A stretch of 64,000 nt of DNA from Pseudochelatococcus lubricantis (lineage in GTDB: Bacteria > Pseudomonadota > Alphaproteobacteria > Rhizobiales > Beijerinckiaceae). The notes below the pieces were generated by a model. The model was not told the origin of the DNA, searched no databases, and saw only the letters and a program-made list of their open reading frames with translations. Made by a program: the position numbers and the translations under genes. Shown one piece after another: positions 1-8,044 of the stretch (within the stretch, counting starts at the first letter, position 1; each line of letters opens with the position of its first letter). The DNA is taken from the NCBI RefSeq assembly GCF_042432495.1, contig NZ_JBHLXC010000003.1:56608-120607 (forward strand). The letters run 5' to 3'.

Positions 1-2
1 TC

Positions 3-917
3 GTGGAGGTGATCGGCGGTCTGATCTCAGGATCGCTGGCGCTGCTCGCCGACGCTGGACATATGCTGAGCGACGCGGCTGCGCTGGCGCTAGCTTATGC
101 CGCCTTTCGGTTCGGACGGCGGGCGGCAGACTCCAAGCGGACCTTTGGCTATCTGCGTTTCGAGGTCCTTGCCGGTTTTATCAACGCAATCACGCTATTC
201 GCGATCGTCGTCTGGATTGTCTATGAAGCCTGGCAGCGCTTTCAGGAACCGCATGTTATCCTCGCGGGTCCGATGCTTGGCGTCGCCATTGCGGGGCTCC
301 TCATCAATATTCTCGTGTTCTGGATTCTGACGCGCGGAGATACCGAGCACGTGAACATCAAGGGTGCCATCCTTCATGTGTTGGGCGACCTCCTCGGCTC
401 TGTGGCAGCGGTTTCAGCCGCCATCGTGATCATGTACACGGGTTGGACGCTGATCGATCCTATCCTCTCGGTGTTTGTCTCCCTGCTGATCCTGCGCGCC
501 GCGTGGAATCTCCTCGGCAAGTCGATACATATCCTGCTTGAAGGTGCGCCAGATAACGCGACGCCCGAGAAGATCGAACGCCATCTTGTCGAGAACATCG
601 CTGGCGTGGCGTCGGTGAGCCACATCCATGTCTGGTCGATCACGTCCGGGCGGACCTTGGCCACCCTACATGTGCGGCCGAAAGCCGATGTCGATGCTCG
701 CTCGGTGATGCGCGCGGTCGAGCGTGAGTTGAAGTCACAGTTTAAGATCGAACATCCGACCATCGCCATCGACTGGAATGACGATGCGGACGCGTGCAGC
801 CTGTCGCAAGCCTCTGCCTTGACGGGGCACGCGCATGGGGATCGACACGACCATGATGGGCATCACCACAACCATGGGCCTGAGCATGTCCACAGCAAGC
901 AGGAGCATGAACGTTGA
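3..917 (+). CDS. czcD: CDF cation efflux protein, CzcD-like (5' end outside window)
   Basis: Cation diffusion facilitator that exports Zn/Cd/Co from the cytoplasm by proton antiport. The frame is open to the window edge and starts inside the first transmembrane segment (ISGSLALLADAGHMLSDA, carrying the family HxxxD metal site), so the GTG at base 3 is an internal valine and roughly the first 20-30 residues are missing. Further membrane segments and the cytoplasmic domain (HIHVWSITSGR) follow. The C-terminus (about 275-300) is very histidine-rich, typical of metal-binding tails in CzcD proteins. It overlaps the next gene by 4 bases (TTGA), so the two are co-translated. The family call is secure; the exact metal is inferred from the regulator. 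Confidence 0.9.
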   Translation: MEVIGGLISGSLALLADAGHMLSDAAALALAYAAFRFGRRAADSKRTFGYLRFEVLAGFINAITLFAIVVWIVYEAWQRFQEPHVILAGPMLGVAIAGLLINILVFWILTRGDTEHVNIKGAILHVLGDLLGSVAAVSAAIVIMYTGWTLIDPILSVFVSLLILRAAWNLLGKSIHILLEGAPDNATPEKIERHLVENIAGVASVSHIHVWSITSGRTLATLHVRPKADVDARSVMRAVERELKSQFKIEHPTIAIDWNDDADACSLSQASALTGHAHGDRHDHDGHHHNHGPEHVHSKQEHER

Positions 918-1228
918 AGCAAGCCCCGTCCCTGTCGCAGAACGACGTAACCGTACTGGCAGAGACTTTTCGCCTGCTGGGCGATCCTACACGGCTGAGA
1001 ATTCTGCTCTTTTGCCTGCCGGGTCCAAAGTCCGTCGGCGACATTGTTGAGAGCCTGGGACTGTCGCAGACACTGGTTAGCCACCATTTACGCCTGCTCA
1101 GAGGTGCACGGCTCGTCAGGGGGGAGCGTCGGTCAAAGCAGGTTTTCTACGAAGTGGCAGACAGTCACGTGAGCGACATGCTGATCGACATGGCAACCCA
1201 CATCGACGAGGAGCACTTTGATGACTGA
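914..1228 (+). CDS. ArsR/SmtB family metal-responsive repressor (CzrA-like)
   Basis: Winged-helix repressor of 104 residues that would release DNA on metal binding. The recognition helix region reads QTLVSHHLRLLRGARLV. The C-terminal helix holds a D-x-H-x10-H-x2-E pattern (DSH ... ATHIDEE), which matches the alpha-5 zinc site of SmtB/CzrA/NmtR proteins, with Glu in the last ligand position. There is no ELCVCDL arsenic/cadmium motif near helix 3. The start is TTG overlapping the CDF stop. The neighbour and the ligand set together point to zinc or cobalt sensing. No operator was recognised because the promoter lies upstream of the window. Confidence 0.85.
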   Translation: MKQAPSLSQNDVTVLAETFRLLGDPTRLRILLFCLPGPKSVGDIVESLGLSQTLVSHHLRLLRGARLVRGERRSKQVFYEVADSHVSDMLIDMATHIDEEHFDD

Positions 1229-1441
1229 CAAACAAGGCTTCTTGGCGATGTGATGCCTGTACCGCTGAAGAGCGGGCCGCTAATGCGTTCGTTGAAGCAG
1301 GCAGCAGCACTTATCGCCGACACGGCAATCTTCACGCTGCGGTTAAGACCGGGACTTAAGCAATTTCGGTCTTGACCTTCCAATGGTTGGAGGCTGCACG
1401 ATCTTGCTTGATACCCGTTTCGTCAATGCAAGGCGGCAGAA

Positions 1442-1618
1442 ATGAAGGACCAAGCGAAGAACCGTTCGTCCGTCGACAAATTATTCGGCTCGCTGATCGC
1501 GGAAGGGTACGTTTATGCAGATGATGCCGCGGACCTCGATGATGGTGCCGACATACGGATTCGTTTGGGCTTTCTCCAGACATTGATGTTGGCGACCAGA
1601 AGCAAGGTGGCCGCATAA
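1442..1618 (+). CDS. Small hypothetical protein, 58 aa, upstream of LysR gene
   Basis: Reading frame starting ATG AAG GAC with an AAGGCGG-like ribosome site just upstream; its TAA stop overlaps the ATG of the LysR gene (TAATG), the usual sign of translational coupling. The product is acidic in the middle (YADDAADLDDGADI) with a hydrophobic end (LGFLQTLMLATRSK). No family was recognised. The preceding 210 bases (1229-1441) show no convincing gene. It may be a short regulator, or a remnant left at the edge of the transfer module. Confidence 0.4.
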   Translation: MKDQAKNRSSVDKLFGSLIAEGYVYADDAADLDDGADIRIRLGFLQTLMLATRSKVAA

Positions 1619-2565
1619 TGCGGAAAGGGGTCAAGTGTTCGGATAAAGTCGAGCTTCGCCATCTCCGCTATTTCGTGGCTGTGGTCGAGCATGGCAGCTT
1701 TCGCAAAGCAGGAGCTGCGGTTGGACGGTCGCAAGCTGCAATCAGTCGGTCCATTGCCAAGCTGGAAGACGAGATTGGCGCCTCCTTGTTTCACCGGCAT
1801 ACATGGGGCGTATCGCAAACCTATGCCGGCCAGCGATTCCTCGTACACGCCCGCAGGGTCATCAGGACTGTTGGAGAAGGCGCTCGAGAGGTTGCCTCCG
1901 CAGGTCGTTCTGAAAAGGGACGTGTCCGGATCGGTATTTATTCCTCGATTGCTTCCGGCTTTTTGGCGGAGTTGCTGGAAGTTTACGGCAGGCGACATAG
2001 CGCGGTGAGAATCGAAGTGGCTGACGGGAACCCCGCAGAGCATGTCGCAGCGATCCGGCAACTCAATCTCGACGTCGCCTTCATCACTGGAACACGAGAC
2101 TGGCCGGATTGCGAACGCGTCCTCTTGTGGTCGGAGCGTGTGTTCGTGGTCTTGCCTGACCATCATGCCTTAGCCAACAGGGAGGAAGTCGTATGGCGCG
2201 ATCTGGCCGACGAGTCCTTTATCGTCAGCGAGACTGCTCCGGGACAGGAAATTTACGATCATCTGGTGCGGCGGCTGGCGGATCTCGGCAGGCATCCCGA
2301 GATCCAGGTGCAATATGTCGGTCGGGATAATCTGGTGCCGCTTGTCGCCCTCGGCCGAGGGCTGACTTTGGTGAGCGAAGCCATCACCGTCGCACAATTT
2401 CCGGGTGTGGTTTACCGACCGATCCTCGGCGAGGTTCTGCCCTTTTCGGCCGTCTGGTCGGCGAGCAACGACAATCCCGCCTTCCGTCGCTTTCTCAGTC
2501 TGGCGAAAGCAATGGCCGTCAGACCTGCGACTTCGGAGACAGGACGGAGCGCCGTGCTTTCGTGA
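1618..2565 (+). CDS. LysR family transcriptional regulator at the end of the trb cluster
   Basis: LysR-type regulator of 315 residues. The N-terminal winged helix begins at about residue 12 (ELRHLRYFVAVVEHGSF, then GRSQAAISRSIAKLEDE) and is followed by a periplasmic-binding-like effector domain (about 100-300). A LysR gene downstream of trbI-DUF2274 is a recurring arrangement in Trb-type ICEs of alphaproteobacteria and Tn4371-like elements. It converges on the DUF2274 gene and their 3' ends overlap by 47 bases (2519-2565), so antisense interference is possible. Its target and effector are not visible from the sequence. Confidence 0.88.
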   Translation: MRKGVKCSDKVELRHLRYFVAVVEHGSFRKAGAAVGRSQAAISRSIAKLEDEIGASLFHRHTWGVSQTYAGQRFLVHARRVIRTVGEGAREVASAGRSEKGRVRIGIYSSIASGFLAELLEVYGRRHSAVRIEVADGNPAEHVAAIRQLNLDVAFITGTRDWPDCERVLLWSERVFVVLPDHHALANREEVVWRDLADESFIVSETAPGQEIYDHLVRRLADLGRHPEIQVQYVGRDNLVPLVALGRGLTLVSEAITVAQFPGVVYRPILGEVLPFSAVWSASNDNPAFRRFLSLAKAMAVRPATSETGRSAVLS

Positions 2566-2758
2566 ACCCCCTGTCAGTGGCGATAAAGCGCTCCAACATT
2601 GGCACGATCAGCCTGACAGGATCAGCGGCGGGTTGGCCGGTCTCGCGGGCCAGCACCTCGGCATAGGTCGCAAGATCGCGATGAAGCGGCCCCGGCAGCT
2701 CTACCGTAACCTTGACGGGCTTGTCCTCGACGATGGGACCGAGTTTCAGTTTTGTCAT
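2519..2758 (-). CDS. DUF2274 domain-containing protein
   Basis: Protein of 79 residues, last gene of the Trb operon. I chose the ATG at 2758 (MTKLKLGPIVEDKPVK) because it lies 2 bases after the trbI stop and fits the family length; a longer in-frame extension would lie inside trbI. DUF2274 proteins accompany trbI in many conjugation clusters and have a ribbon-helix-helix-like look (KVTVELPGPLHRDLATYAEVL), suggesting a small DNA-binding or assembly factor. The function is not established. Confidence 0.85.
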   Translation of the reverse strand: MTKLKLGPIVEDKPVKVTVELPGPLHRDLATYAEVLARETGQPAADPVRLIVPMLERFIATDRGFTKARRSVLSPKSQV

Positions 2759-2760
2759 GC

Positions 2761-3888
2761 TCAACCTCCTGCGGGCTCGAATACCAGGTCGCGGGTCACA
2801 ATAATCCTGACCGGAAAGCCGGGCCGGATGGTGAGCGTCGGCGCGACCTGCAATTGGCGCTGGACGATCTGCTGCCCGGCCTGATTGACGGTATCCTGTG
2901 CGCCGTCGCGAATGGCGCGGATCAACCGGTCCTCGTCGCTGGTCGCCAGCTCTGTACCGACCGCGAGCAGTGTGGAAAGCCCTGCCGCTTTCATCAGATC
3001 CCACCAGTGATAATCGACGCCATCCTCAAGCCCGGCGTAACCGGAAGCGTCCGCGCCCGGCAGGCGCTCCAGAACGATGGAGCGGCCGCCCGGCAGGATC
3101 AGGCGATTCCACACCAGCAGGACGCGGCGCTGGCCGAAGGTCACGCCGTCATCATATTGGCCGATGATGCGCGTTCCCTGCGGGATCAGAAGCAGCGAGC
3201 CGGTCGGGCTGTCATAGACGTTTTCGGTGACCTGCGCGGTGATCTGGCCCGGCAGATCGGAGCGGATTCCGGTGATGAGTGCGGCCGGAATGACGGCTCC
3301 AGCCTGAAGGATGTAGGGCGATGCCGGCGGCGTGACGCGATCTGGCGCAACCGTCTGTCGGTCGACCGGGCTATTGAGGAAAGCCGCGTGCCTGTTCTGC
3401 CCTGTGCCGTCCGGCTGCAAGCCTATCCCGGCTATTCCTGGCATGGCCGTTCCCGCTGTCCCGCCAGAACGCGACCCGGACTGGAAGAACACGTTGCTCA
3501 AGCGCGCGGCCTCTTCCTCGGCGCGGCGGCGCTCCTCTTCGGGATCGACGGCTGGTGTGGTGATTGCCGGAGGCGCGACTGGCTGCCCCCGGTTCTGCGC
3601 GTCGAGGATCGGACGGCCAAGGTCGCCCGGCAATGCCGGTCCCAGGACGGGGCCGGTATAGTCGCGCGGCAGACCGGCGAGGCCGTCAGCCGTGGGTCGG
3701 TTTTCGGTCGAATAGAGTTCGCCGCCACCCGGCCCCGCATCGCGGGTCTGGAGCGCATAGATCAAGGTTCCGGCGATGCCGAGAAGCGCGACCGCGCCAA
3801 CGCTTGCCAGCAACTTTCGGGACAGGCGGGTGACACGAGGCGGCTCGGCGCGCAGGCGCATGGGGGCGGCGGTATCGGTATCGCTCAT
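2761..3888 (-). CDS. trbI: TrbI/VirB10 conjugal transfer protein
   Basis: VirB10-like scaffold (375 aa) that spans inner membrane, periplasm and outer-membrane core complex of the type IV secretion system. Start at 3888 (MSDTDTAAPMRLR), overlapping the trbG stop. There is a short cytoplasmic tail, one transmembrane helix at about 27-45 (LLASVGAVALLGIAGTLIYAL), a Pro/Arg/Glu-rich linker, and the conserved C-terminal beta-barrel domain (LQAGAVIPAALITGI, LLIPQGTRIIGQYDD). It lies between trbG and DUF2274 in an operon with tiny overlaps. Confidence 0.95.
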   Translation of the reverse strand: MSDTDTAAPMRLRAEPPRVTRLSRKLLASVGAVALLGIAGTLIYALQTRDAGPGGGELYSTENRPTADGLAGLPRDYTGPVLGPALPGDLGRPILDAQNRGQPVAPPAITTPAVDPEEERRRAEEEAARLSNVFFQSGSRSGGTAGTAMPGIAGIGLQPDGTGQNRHAAFLNSPVDRQTVAPDRVTPPASPYILQAGAVIPAALITGIRSDLPGQITAQVTENVYDSPTGSLLLIPQGTRIIGQYDDGVTFGQRRVLLVWNRLILPGGRSIVLERLPGADASGYAGLEDGVDYHWWDLMKAAGLSTLLAVGTELATSDEDRLIRAIRDGAQDTVNQAGQQIVQRQLQVAPTLTIRPGFPVRIIVTRDLVFEPAGG

Positions 3889-4913
3889 GACGACGATCCT
3901 CCCGTGGTCGTGCTGGCTGGTTCTGCTGCGGCCTGCGTCGGGTTGATGCGGACGATCCTGACCACTTGCTGCCGATCGCCGCTGCCAAGGCGCAGTTCGG
4001 CCGCACCGAACAGGCGGTCCACGATCAGGACATTCTGGTGGACACGGCTGTTGACGATCTGCGTTTCTCCGTCCGACCCGATGACGAACAAAGGCGGCAT
4101 TTCGCCCTGCACGATGCCGCGCGAGAAAATGACATAGACGCGGCGGCCATCGTCGAAGACGGAGAGCGGCCGCCATGGCGGGCTGTCGCCCCGCACCTGC
4201 AATCCGTAGCGATAGTTCCGCGCCGCCTCGGCGGGGATGATGGGCGCGGCGGGCGTGGTGGCACGGCTTCCCGCCGGCGCCGCGGGATAGGCCCATGCGA
4301 CGGAAGGCATGTAGAGCGATTCCCGCGCGCGCAGCTCGATCATGTAGGTGCGCCGGTCGGTGGTCACGACAAGGTTGGTGGAAATGTCCGGGCGTGTCGG
4401 CTTCACGAGGATGTGGACGCGGCGGTTCGCGCCCGAACCGGATTCGGTGTCGCCAATGATCCATCGTGTCGTATCCCCGGCCGCAATAGGTCCCGCGCCG
4501 GTCAGGCTTTCGCCCGGCGCCAGCGCGATATTTGTGATCTGGCCGGGGGCCGCATAGACCTGATAGAGCGCGCCTTCGCTCCACGGATAAATCTGGATGG
4601 CGTTGTAATAGCCCTCACGGCGAGGTTCGACACGGGCGGCGGCATTGGCGTTTTCGACACGGCCGTCCGGAGTGCTGGCAGCAGTTCCGCCCCGCGCGAC
4701 CGTCCAGGCCGGCGGCGTGTGAAGCGGCCGGGGCCGGTCGTCGGTGGCGACCGTCTGCACGGTGGGCAGCGGCGGCACGTCGGCGTCATAGTTGAATTGC
4801 GGCGTCCGGTTGGTCGCGCAGCCGGCCAACATGGTCGCGGAAAGCAGCAAAGCCGCGAAAGCGGGTTTACGGAAAACCGGAAAACCGGCTCTACGGAAAG
4901 TCGTGCGGGTCAT
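3885..4913 (-). CDS. trbG: TrbG/VirB9 conjugal transfer lipoprotein-like protein
   Basis: VirB9-like outer-membrane core component of 342 residues. Start ATG at 4913, overlapping the trbF stop by 4 bases. A signal peptide ends in a lipobox-like LLSATMLAGC at about residues 21-30, so it may be lipidated. The CagX/VirB9 domain follows (YPWSEGALYQVYAAPGQITNIAL; later GLQVRGDSPPWRPLSVFDDG and PPLFVIGSDGE). It partners with TrbI and TrbF. Confidence 0.95.
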   Translation of the reverse strand: MTRTTFRRAGFPVFRKPAFAALLLSATMLAGCATNRTPQFNYDADVPPLPTVQTVATDDRPRPLHTPPAWTVARGGTAASTPDGRVENANAAARVEPRREGYYNAIQIYPWSEGALYQVYAAPGQITNIALAPGESLTGAGPIAAGDTTRWIIGDTESGSGANRRVHILVKPTRPDISTNLVVTTDRRTYMIELRARESLYMPSVAWAYPAAPAGSRATTPAAPIIPAEAARNYRYGLQVRGDSPPWRPLSVFDDGRRVYVIFSRGIVQGEMPPLFVIGSDGETQIVNSRVHQNVLIVDRLFGAAELRLGSGDRQQVVRIVRINPTQAAAEPASTTTGGSSS

Positions 4914-5599
4914 TGGCTCATCTCCCGCGACCATGAAATTGCGTTGATGTAGATTCCCAGCGGATTGGCGCGTAATCGTTCGGCATCGCGCGGGGGCTGG
5001 ATCACGACAGTCAGGATCGCGGTCCATCGCTCGGTCGTGGAAAGCTGGCCGTTCTCGAAATGGCGTTCGGTCCAGGCGACGCGGAAACTGTCCGGCGAAG
5101 CCCGGATGACGCTCGACACCTCGACGGCGATCTGCTGGCGGCCGACCTTGGTGAAGGGATCGTTGGCCCGCGCATAATCGTTCAAGGCCGCCGCGCCCCG
5201 GTCGGTGGTGAACTCGTAAGCCCGAAGCCAGTTCTGCCGGACGATGATCGCGTCCGCCGGGATCGCGCGGACCTGCTCGATGAAGCGGCCGAGATGGAAG
5301 GCGATCTGCGGATCGGTCGGGCGATAATCGGCGTTCGCGGGCGCGACAGCCTGCGCCTGACCGAGATTGTCCACCTGCACCACCCAGGGCACGACGGTTC
5401 CACGCGCCGATTGCCAGACGAGCGCGGCGGCAAAGCCGGCCGAGAGGATCAGACAGCCGAACGCCATATAGCGCCAGTTCTTCGCCTGCACGCGGGCCGA
5501 GCCGATGCGTTCGTCCCAGACCTGTGCGGCTTTTTGATAGGGAGTCTCGGGTTCCGGCACCTTGCCGTAATGGGTCGTCGGTCGTTTGAAGATGTTCAT
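4910..5599 (-). CDS. trbF: TrbF/VirB8 conjugal transfer protein
   Basis: VirB8-like inner-membrane component of 229 residues. The N-terminal cytoplasmic part (KRPTTHYGKVPEPETPYQKAAQVWDERIG) matches the TrbF signature, followed by a transmembrane helix at about 44-64 and the periplasmic VirB8 fold (VVPWVVQVDNLGQ ... AYEFTTDRGAAALNDYA). It starts with ATG at 5599, overlapping the trbL stop by 4 bases. Confidence 0.95.
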   Translation of the reverse strand: MNIFKRPTTHYGKVPEPETPYQKAAQVWDERIGSARVQAKNWRYMAFGCLILSAGFAAALVWQSARGTVVPWVVQVDNLGQAQAVAPANADYRPTDPQIAFHLGRFIEQVRAIPADAIIVRQNWLRAYEFTTDRGAAALNDYARANDPFTKVGRQQIAVEVSSVIRASPDSFRVAWTERHFENGQLSTTERWTAILTVVIQPPRDAERLRANPLGIYINAISWSREMSQ

Positions 5600-6954
5600 G
5601 TGCGGTCACTTTCGGAAAGGCTGACGGAGGAGCCGCCGCCGTGGCTGTCGCCGGATCGGACAGCATGAGCAGCAGCCGTGACGCCGTGGCTCATGGCCCG
5701 GCCACGCCGCATCTGCTGCGCCCAGGCCGGCGGCCCATCAGGGGTTGAGGGGGTTGACGGCGCAGGCGACGAATCTCTGCCGACGGTGCCCATGGTCGAC
5801 GTGCCGCCGGATGCCGCGAATCCGGCTTTCGCACCATCGGAATAGCTGGATTTCAGGCTGTCGCTGGCGCGGGAGGCGGCGCGCTTGAGTGGTGAAACGG
5901 CGGCGGAGGCTCCGGCGCGCGCCACACCGCCAAGGCCGGAGGCGACCCCGGCCGTGCCGGACCCGCCCAAGGAGCCGAGGGTATAGGCGGACGAAGCCGC
6001 ACCGGCGGCCGAGGCACCGCCGCGGGCAAGTGCTGCCCCGCCCGAGAGTGCGGCTGCGCCACCCCGCGCCGCGAGCATGGTCGCGCCACCGGCTGCGATC
6101 GCAGCGCCGCCAACCGCAAGGCCAGTCCCGACGGCGGCGCCGGCACTGAGTTGCGGGCCTCCGGAGACGAGGCCGGTGGCGATGCCGGGGCCGAAGATGC
6201 CGAGGCCGAGAAGGGAAAGGGCTGCCAGCACGATCGCCATGGCGTCGTCGATTGTCGGGGTCGCACCGCCGAAGCCTGCGGTAAACTGGCCGAAGAGCGT
6301 GGAGCCGATGCCGATGATGACGGCGAGGACCAGCACCTTGATACCGCTGGAGATCACATTGCCCAGCACCCGCTCGGCCATGAAGGCGGTCTTGCCGAAC
6401 AGGCCGAATGGAATCAGCACGAAGCCGGCCAGCGTGGTCAGCTTGAACTCGATCAGCGTGACGAAAAGCTGGATTGCCAGGATGAAAAAGGCCAGCACCA
6501 CCAGCGCCCAGGCGAACAACAGGCACGCGATCTGGATGAAGTTCTCGAAGAAGGCGATCCAGCCCATCAGGTCCGAAATAGATTCCAGCAGCGGGCGACC
6601 GGCGTCCAGCCCGGTTTGGGCAACGCGGCCGGGGCGCAGCAGATCGGCAACCGAGAAGCCAGTGCCGGACGCCATGAGCCCGAGCCCGGCGAAGCTCTCG
6701 AAGACGATCCGTGCGAGATTGTTCCAGTTGCTGATGAGATAGGCGAAGACGCCGACGAACAGCGTCTTTTTCACCAACCGCGCAATGATGTCGCCGTCGG
6801 CGCCCCAGGCCCAGAACAGTGCGGCGAGCGTCACGTCGATGACGATCAGCGTCGTGGCGATAAACGCCACCTCGCCGCCGAGCAGGCCGAAGCCGGAGTC
6901 GATATAGCTGGTGAAGATGCCGAGAAAATTATCGATGACCCCCGTTCCGCCCAT
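5596..6954 (-). CDS. trbL: TrbL/VirB6 polytopic conjugal transfer protein
   Basis: VirB6-like multi-pass membrane channel subunit (452 aa). It shows about six hydrophobic segments between residues 25 and 265 and the FELKLTTLAG-type TrbL core (LIEFKLTTLAGFVLIPFGLFGKTAFMAE seen in part). The C-terminal 190 residues are a low-complexity Gly/Ala/Ser tail, common in P-type TrbL, ending in a polar stretch. It starts 3 bases after the trbK-alt stop. Confidence 0.95.
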   Translation of the reverse strand: MGGTGVIDNFLGIFTSYIDSGFGLLGGEVAFIATTLIVIDVTLAALFWAWGADGDIIARLVKKTLFVGVFAYLISNWNNLARIVFESFAGLGLMASGTGFSVADLLRPGRVAQTGLDAGRPLLESISDLMGWIAFFENFIQIACLLFAWALVVLAFFILAIQLFVTLIEFKLTTLAGFVLIPFGLFGKTAFMAERVLGNVISSGIKVLVLAVIIGIGSTLFGQFTAGFGGATPTIDDAMAIVLAALSLLGLGIFGPGIATGLVSGGPQLSAGAAVGTGLAVGGAAIAAGGATMLAARGGAAALSGGAALARGGASAAGAASSAYTLGSLGGSGTAGVASGLGGVARAGASAAVSPLKRAASRASDSLKSSYSDGAKAGFAASGGTSTMGTVGRDSSPAPSTPSTPDGPPAWAQQMRRGRAMSHGVTAAAHAVRSGDSHGGGSSVSLSESDRT

Positions 6955-6957
6955 GGC

Positions 6958-7245
6958 TCACGGTCTCCCGTTCTGTGCGGGGGTCGCTGGCGCGGGTGTC
7001 TTGCCGAGGAAGCGATCGCGGGTCTCGGCCCAGGTTCGGAGGCAGTCGGCATCATTGGCCGCCGCCTCGCCCAATGCCTGGCAACGCCGCTGTTCCAGAC
7101 GCAGCGGATCGGTGGCGGGCTGAAGCGCTGGGACGGAAGGTGCTGGCGCGGGGCCTTCCTCACGCGACATCTCGATGATCGCCGCCGTGATGGCCACGGC
7201 CACGAACACAATGGCCGCGATCCGGGCCAGCACCTTCCCCTCCAT
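6958..7245 (-). CDS. trbK-alt: Putative entry exclusion protein TrbK-alt
   Basis: Small membrane-anchored protein (95 aa) with an N-terminal hydrophobic helix (KVLARIAAIVFVAVAITAAII) and a periplasmic tail containing two cysteines (RCQALGEAAANDADC) that fit the alternative TrbK family. TrbK proteins block redundant mating into cells already carrying the element. Its place between trbJ and trbL is where entry-exclusion genes sit in P-type systems. Confidence 0.85.
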   Translation of the reverse strand: MEGKVLARIAAIVFVAVAITAAIIEMSREEGPAPAPSVPALQPATDPLRLEQRRCQALGEAAANDADCLRTWAETRDRFLGKTPAPATPAQNGRP

Positions 7246-7261
7246 ACTCCGCCTCCTTTCC

Positions 7262-8044
7262 TCAGTTGAACATTCGCGCGTTGCCGGGCTGATAGCCTGA
7301 CCCCGGCGTCAGGAAACGCTCGCGCTGAATGCGTCCCTGTTCGGCTGCCGTGGCGCGTTCGGCCTCGGTCAAGGCATTCGCCCGGCCATTGGCCGAGATG
7401 ACAGCGATCAGGTCCGAAAGCTGCTGCGACTGGAGGGCGAGAAGCTGGTTGCCAGCCTGGGTCGCCTGAAGCGCGCCGGTCGCCCCCTGGCTTTGGCCGA
7501 CAAGCTCCGACATTTGCGTGCGATTGCTGTCGATATTGCCGACGACGCCGGCCTGGACGCGCATGGCGTCCTGCAGGCCGCCGACGGTGTTTTCCCAGCG
7601 CGAGCGCGCATCGGCGATCATCTGGGTGTCGGTCGCGGTCAAAGACAGCTTGCCGTAGTCCTGCTGGAACATCTGATCGATGTTCTGAACGTCGAACGCA
7701 ATGTTCTGGGCCTGCCCGAGAAGCTGCTGGGTCCGCTGGACGTTCTGCTGAAGCGCCTGAAGCGAGCTGTGAGGCAGGCTCGCGAGATTGCGGGCCTGGT
7801 TGATCAGCATCTGCGCCTCGTTCTGAAGCGAGGTGATCTGGTTGTTGATCTGCTCCAGCGTACGGGCGGCGGTCAGCAGATTCTCCGCGTGGTTGGTCGG
7901 ATCATAGACGATCCGGCCGAACCCGCCGAAGAAGGCATGGGCCGGGGTGATGAAGTCCGGCGCGAGCGCCAGCGGCGCGGCAAGCGAAAGGGCGAGCGCC
8001 GAAGCGCTGGCCATGCGGGAAATCCGGGTCTTTGTGCGCGTCAT
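7262..8044 (-). CDS. trbJ: TrbJ/VirB5 conjugal transfer protein
   Basis: VirB5-like minor pilus or adhesin protein (260 aa) with a cleavable signal peptide (ASALALSLAAPLALAPDFITPAHA, cleavage near residue 37) and a long helical body rich in Gln and Asn (LLTAARTLEQINNQITSLQ). The PTNHAENLLTAARTLEQINNQ segment is characteristic of TrbJ. It starts 4 bases inside the trbE stop. Confidence 0.93.
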   Translation of the reverse strand: MTRTKTRISRMASASALALSLAAPLALAPDFITPAHAFFGGFGRIVYDPTNHAENLLTAARTLEQINNQITSLQNEAQMLINQARNLASLPHSSLQALQQNVQRTQQLLGQAQNIAFDVQNIDQMFQQDYGKLSLTATDTQMIADARSRWENTVGGLQDAMRVQAGVVGNIDSNRTQMSELVGQSQGATGALQATQAGNQLLALQSQQLSDLIAVISANGRANALTEAERATAAEQGRIQRERFLTPGSGYQPGNARMFN

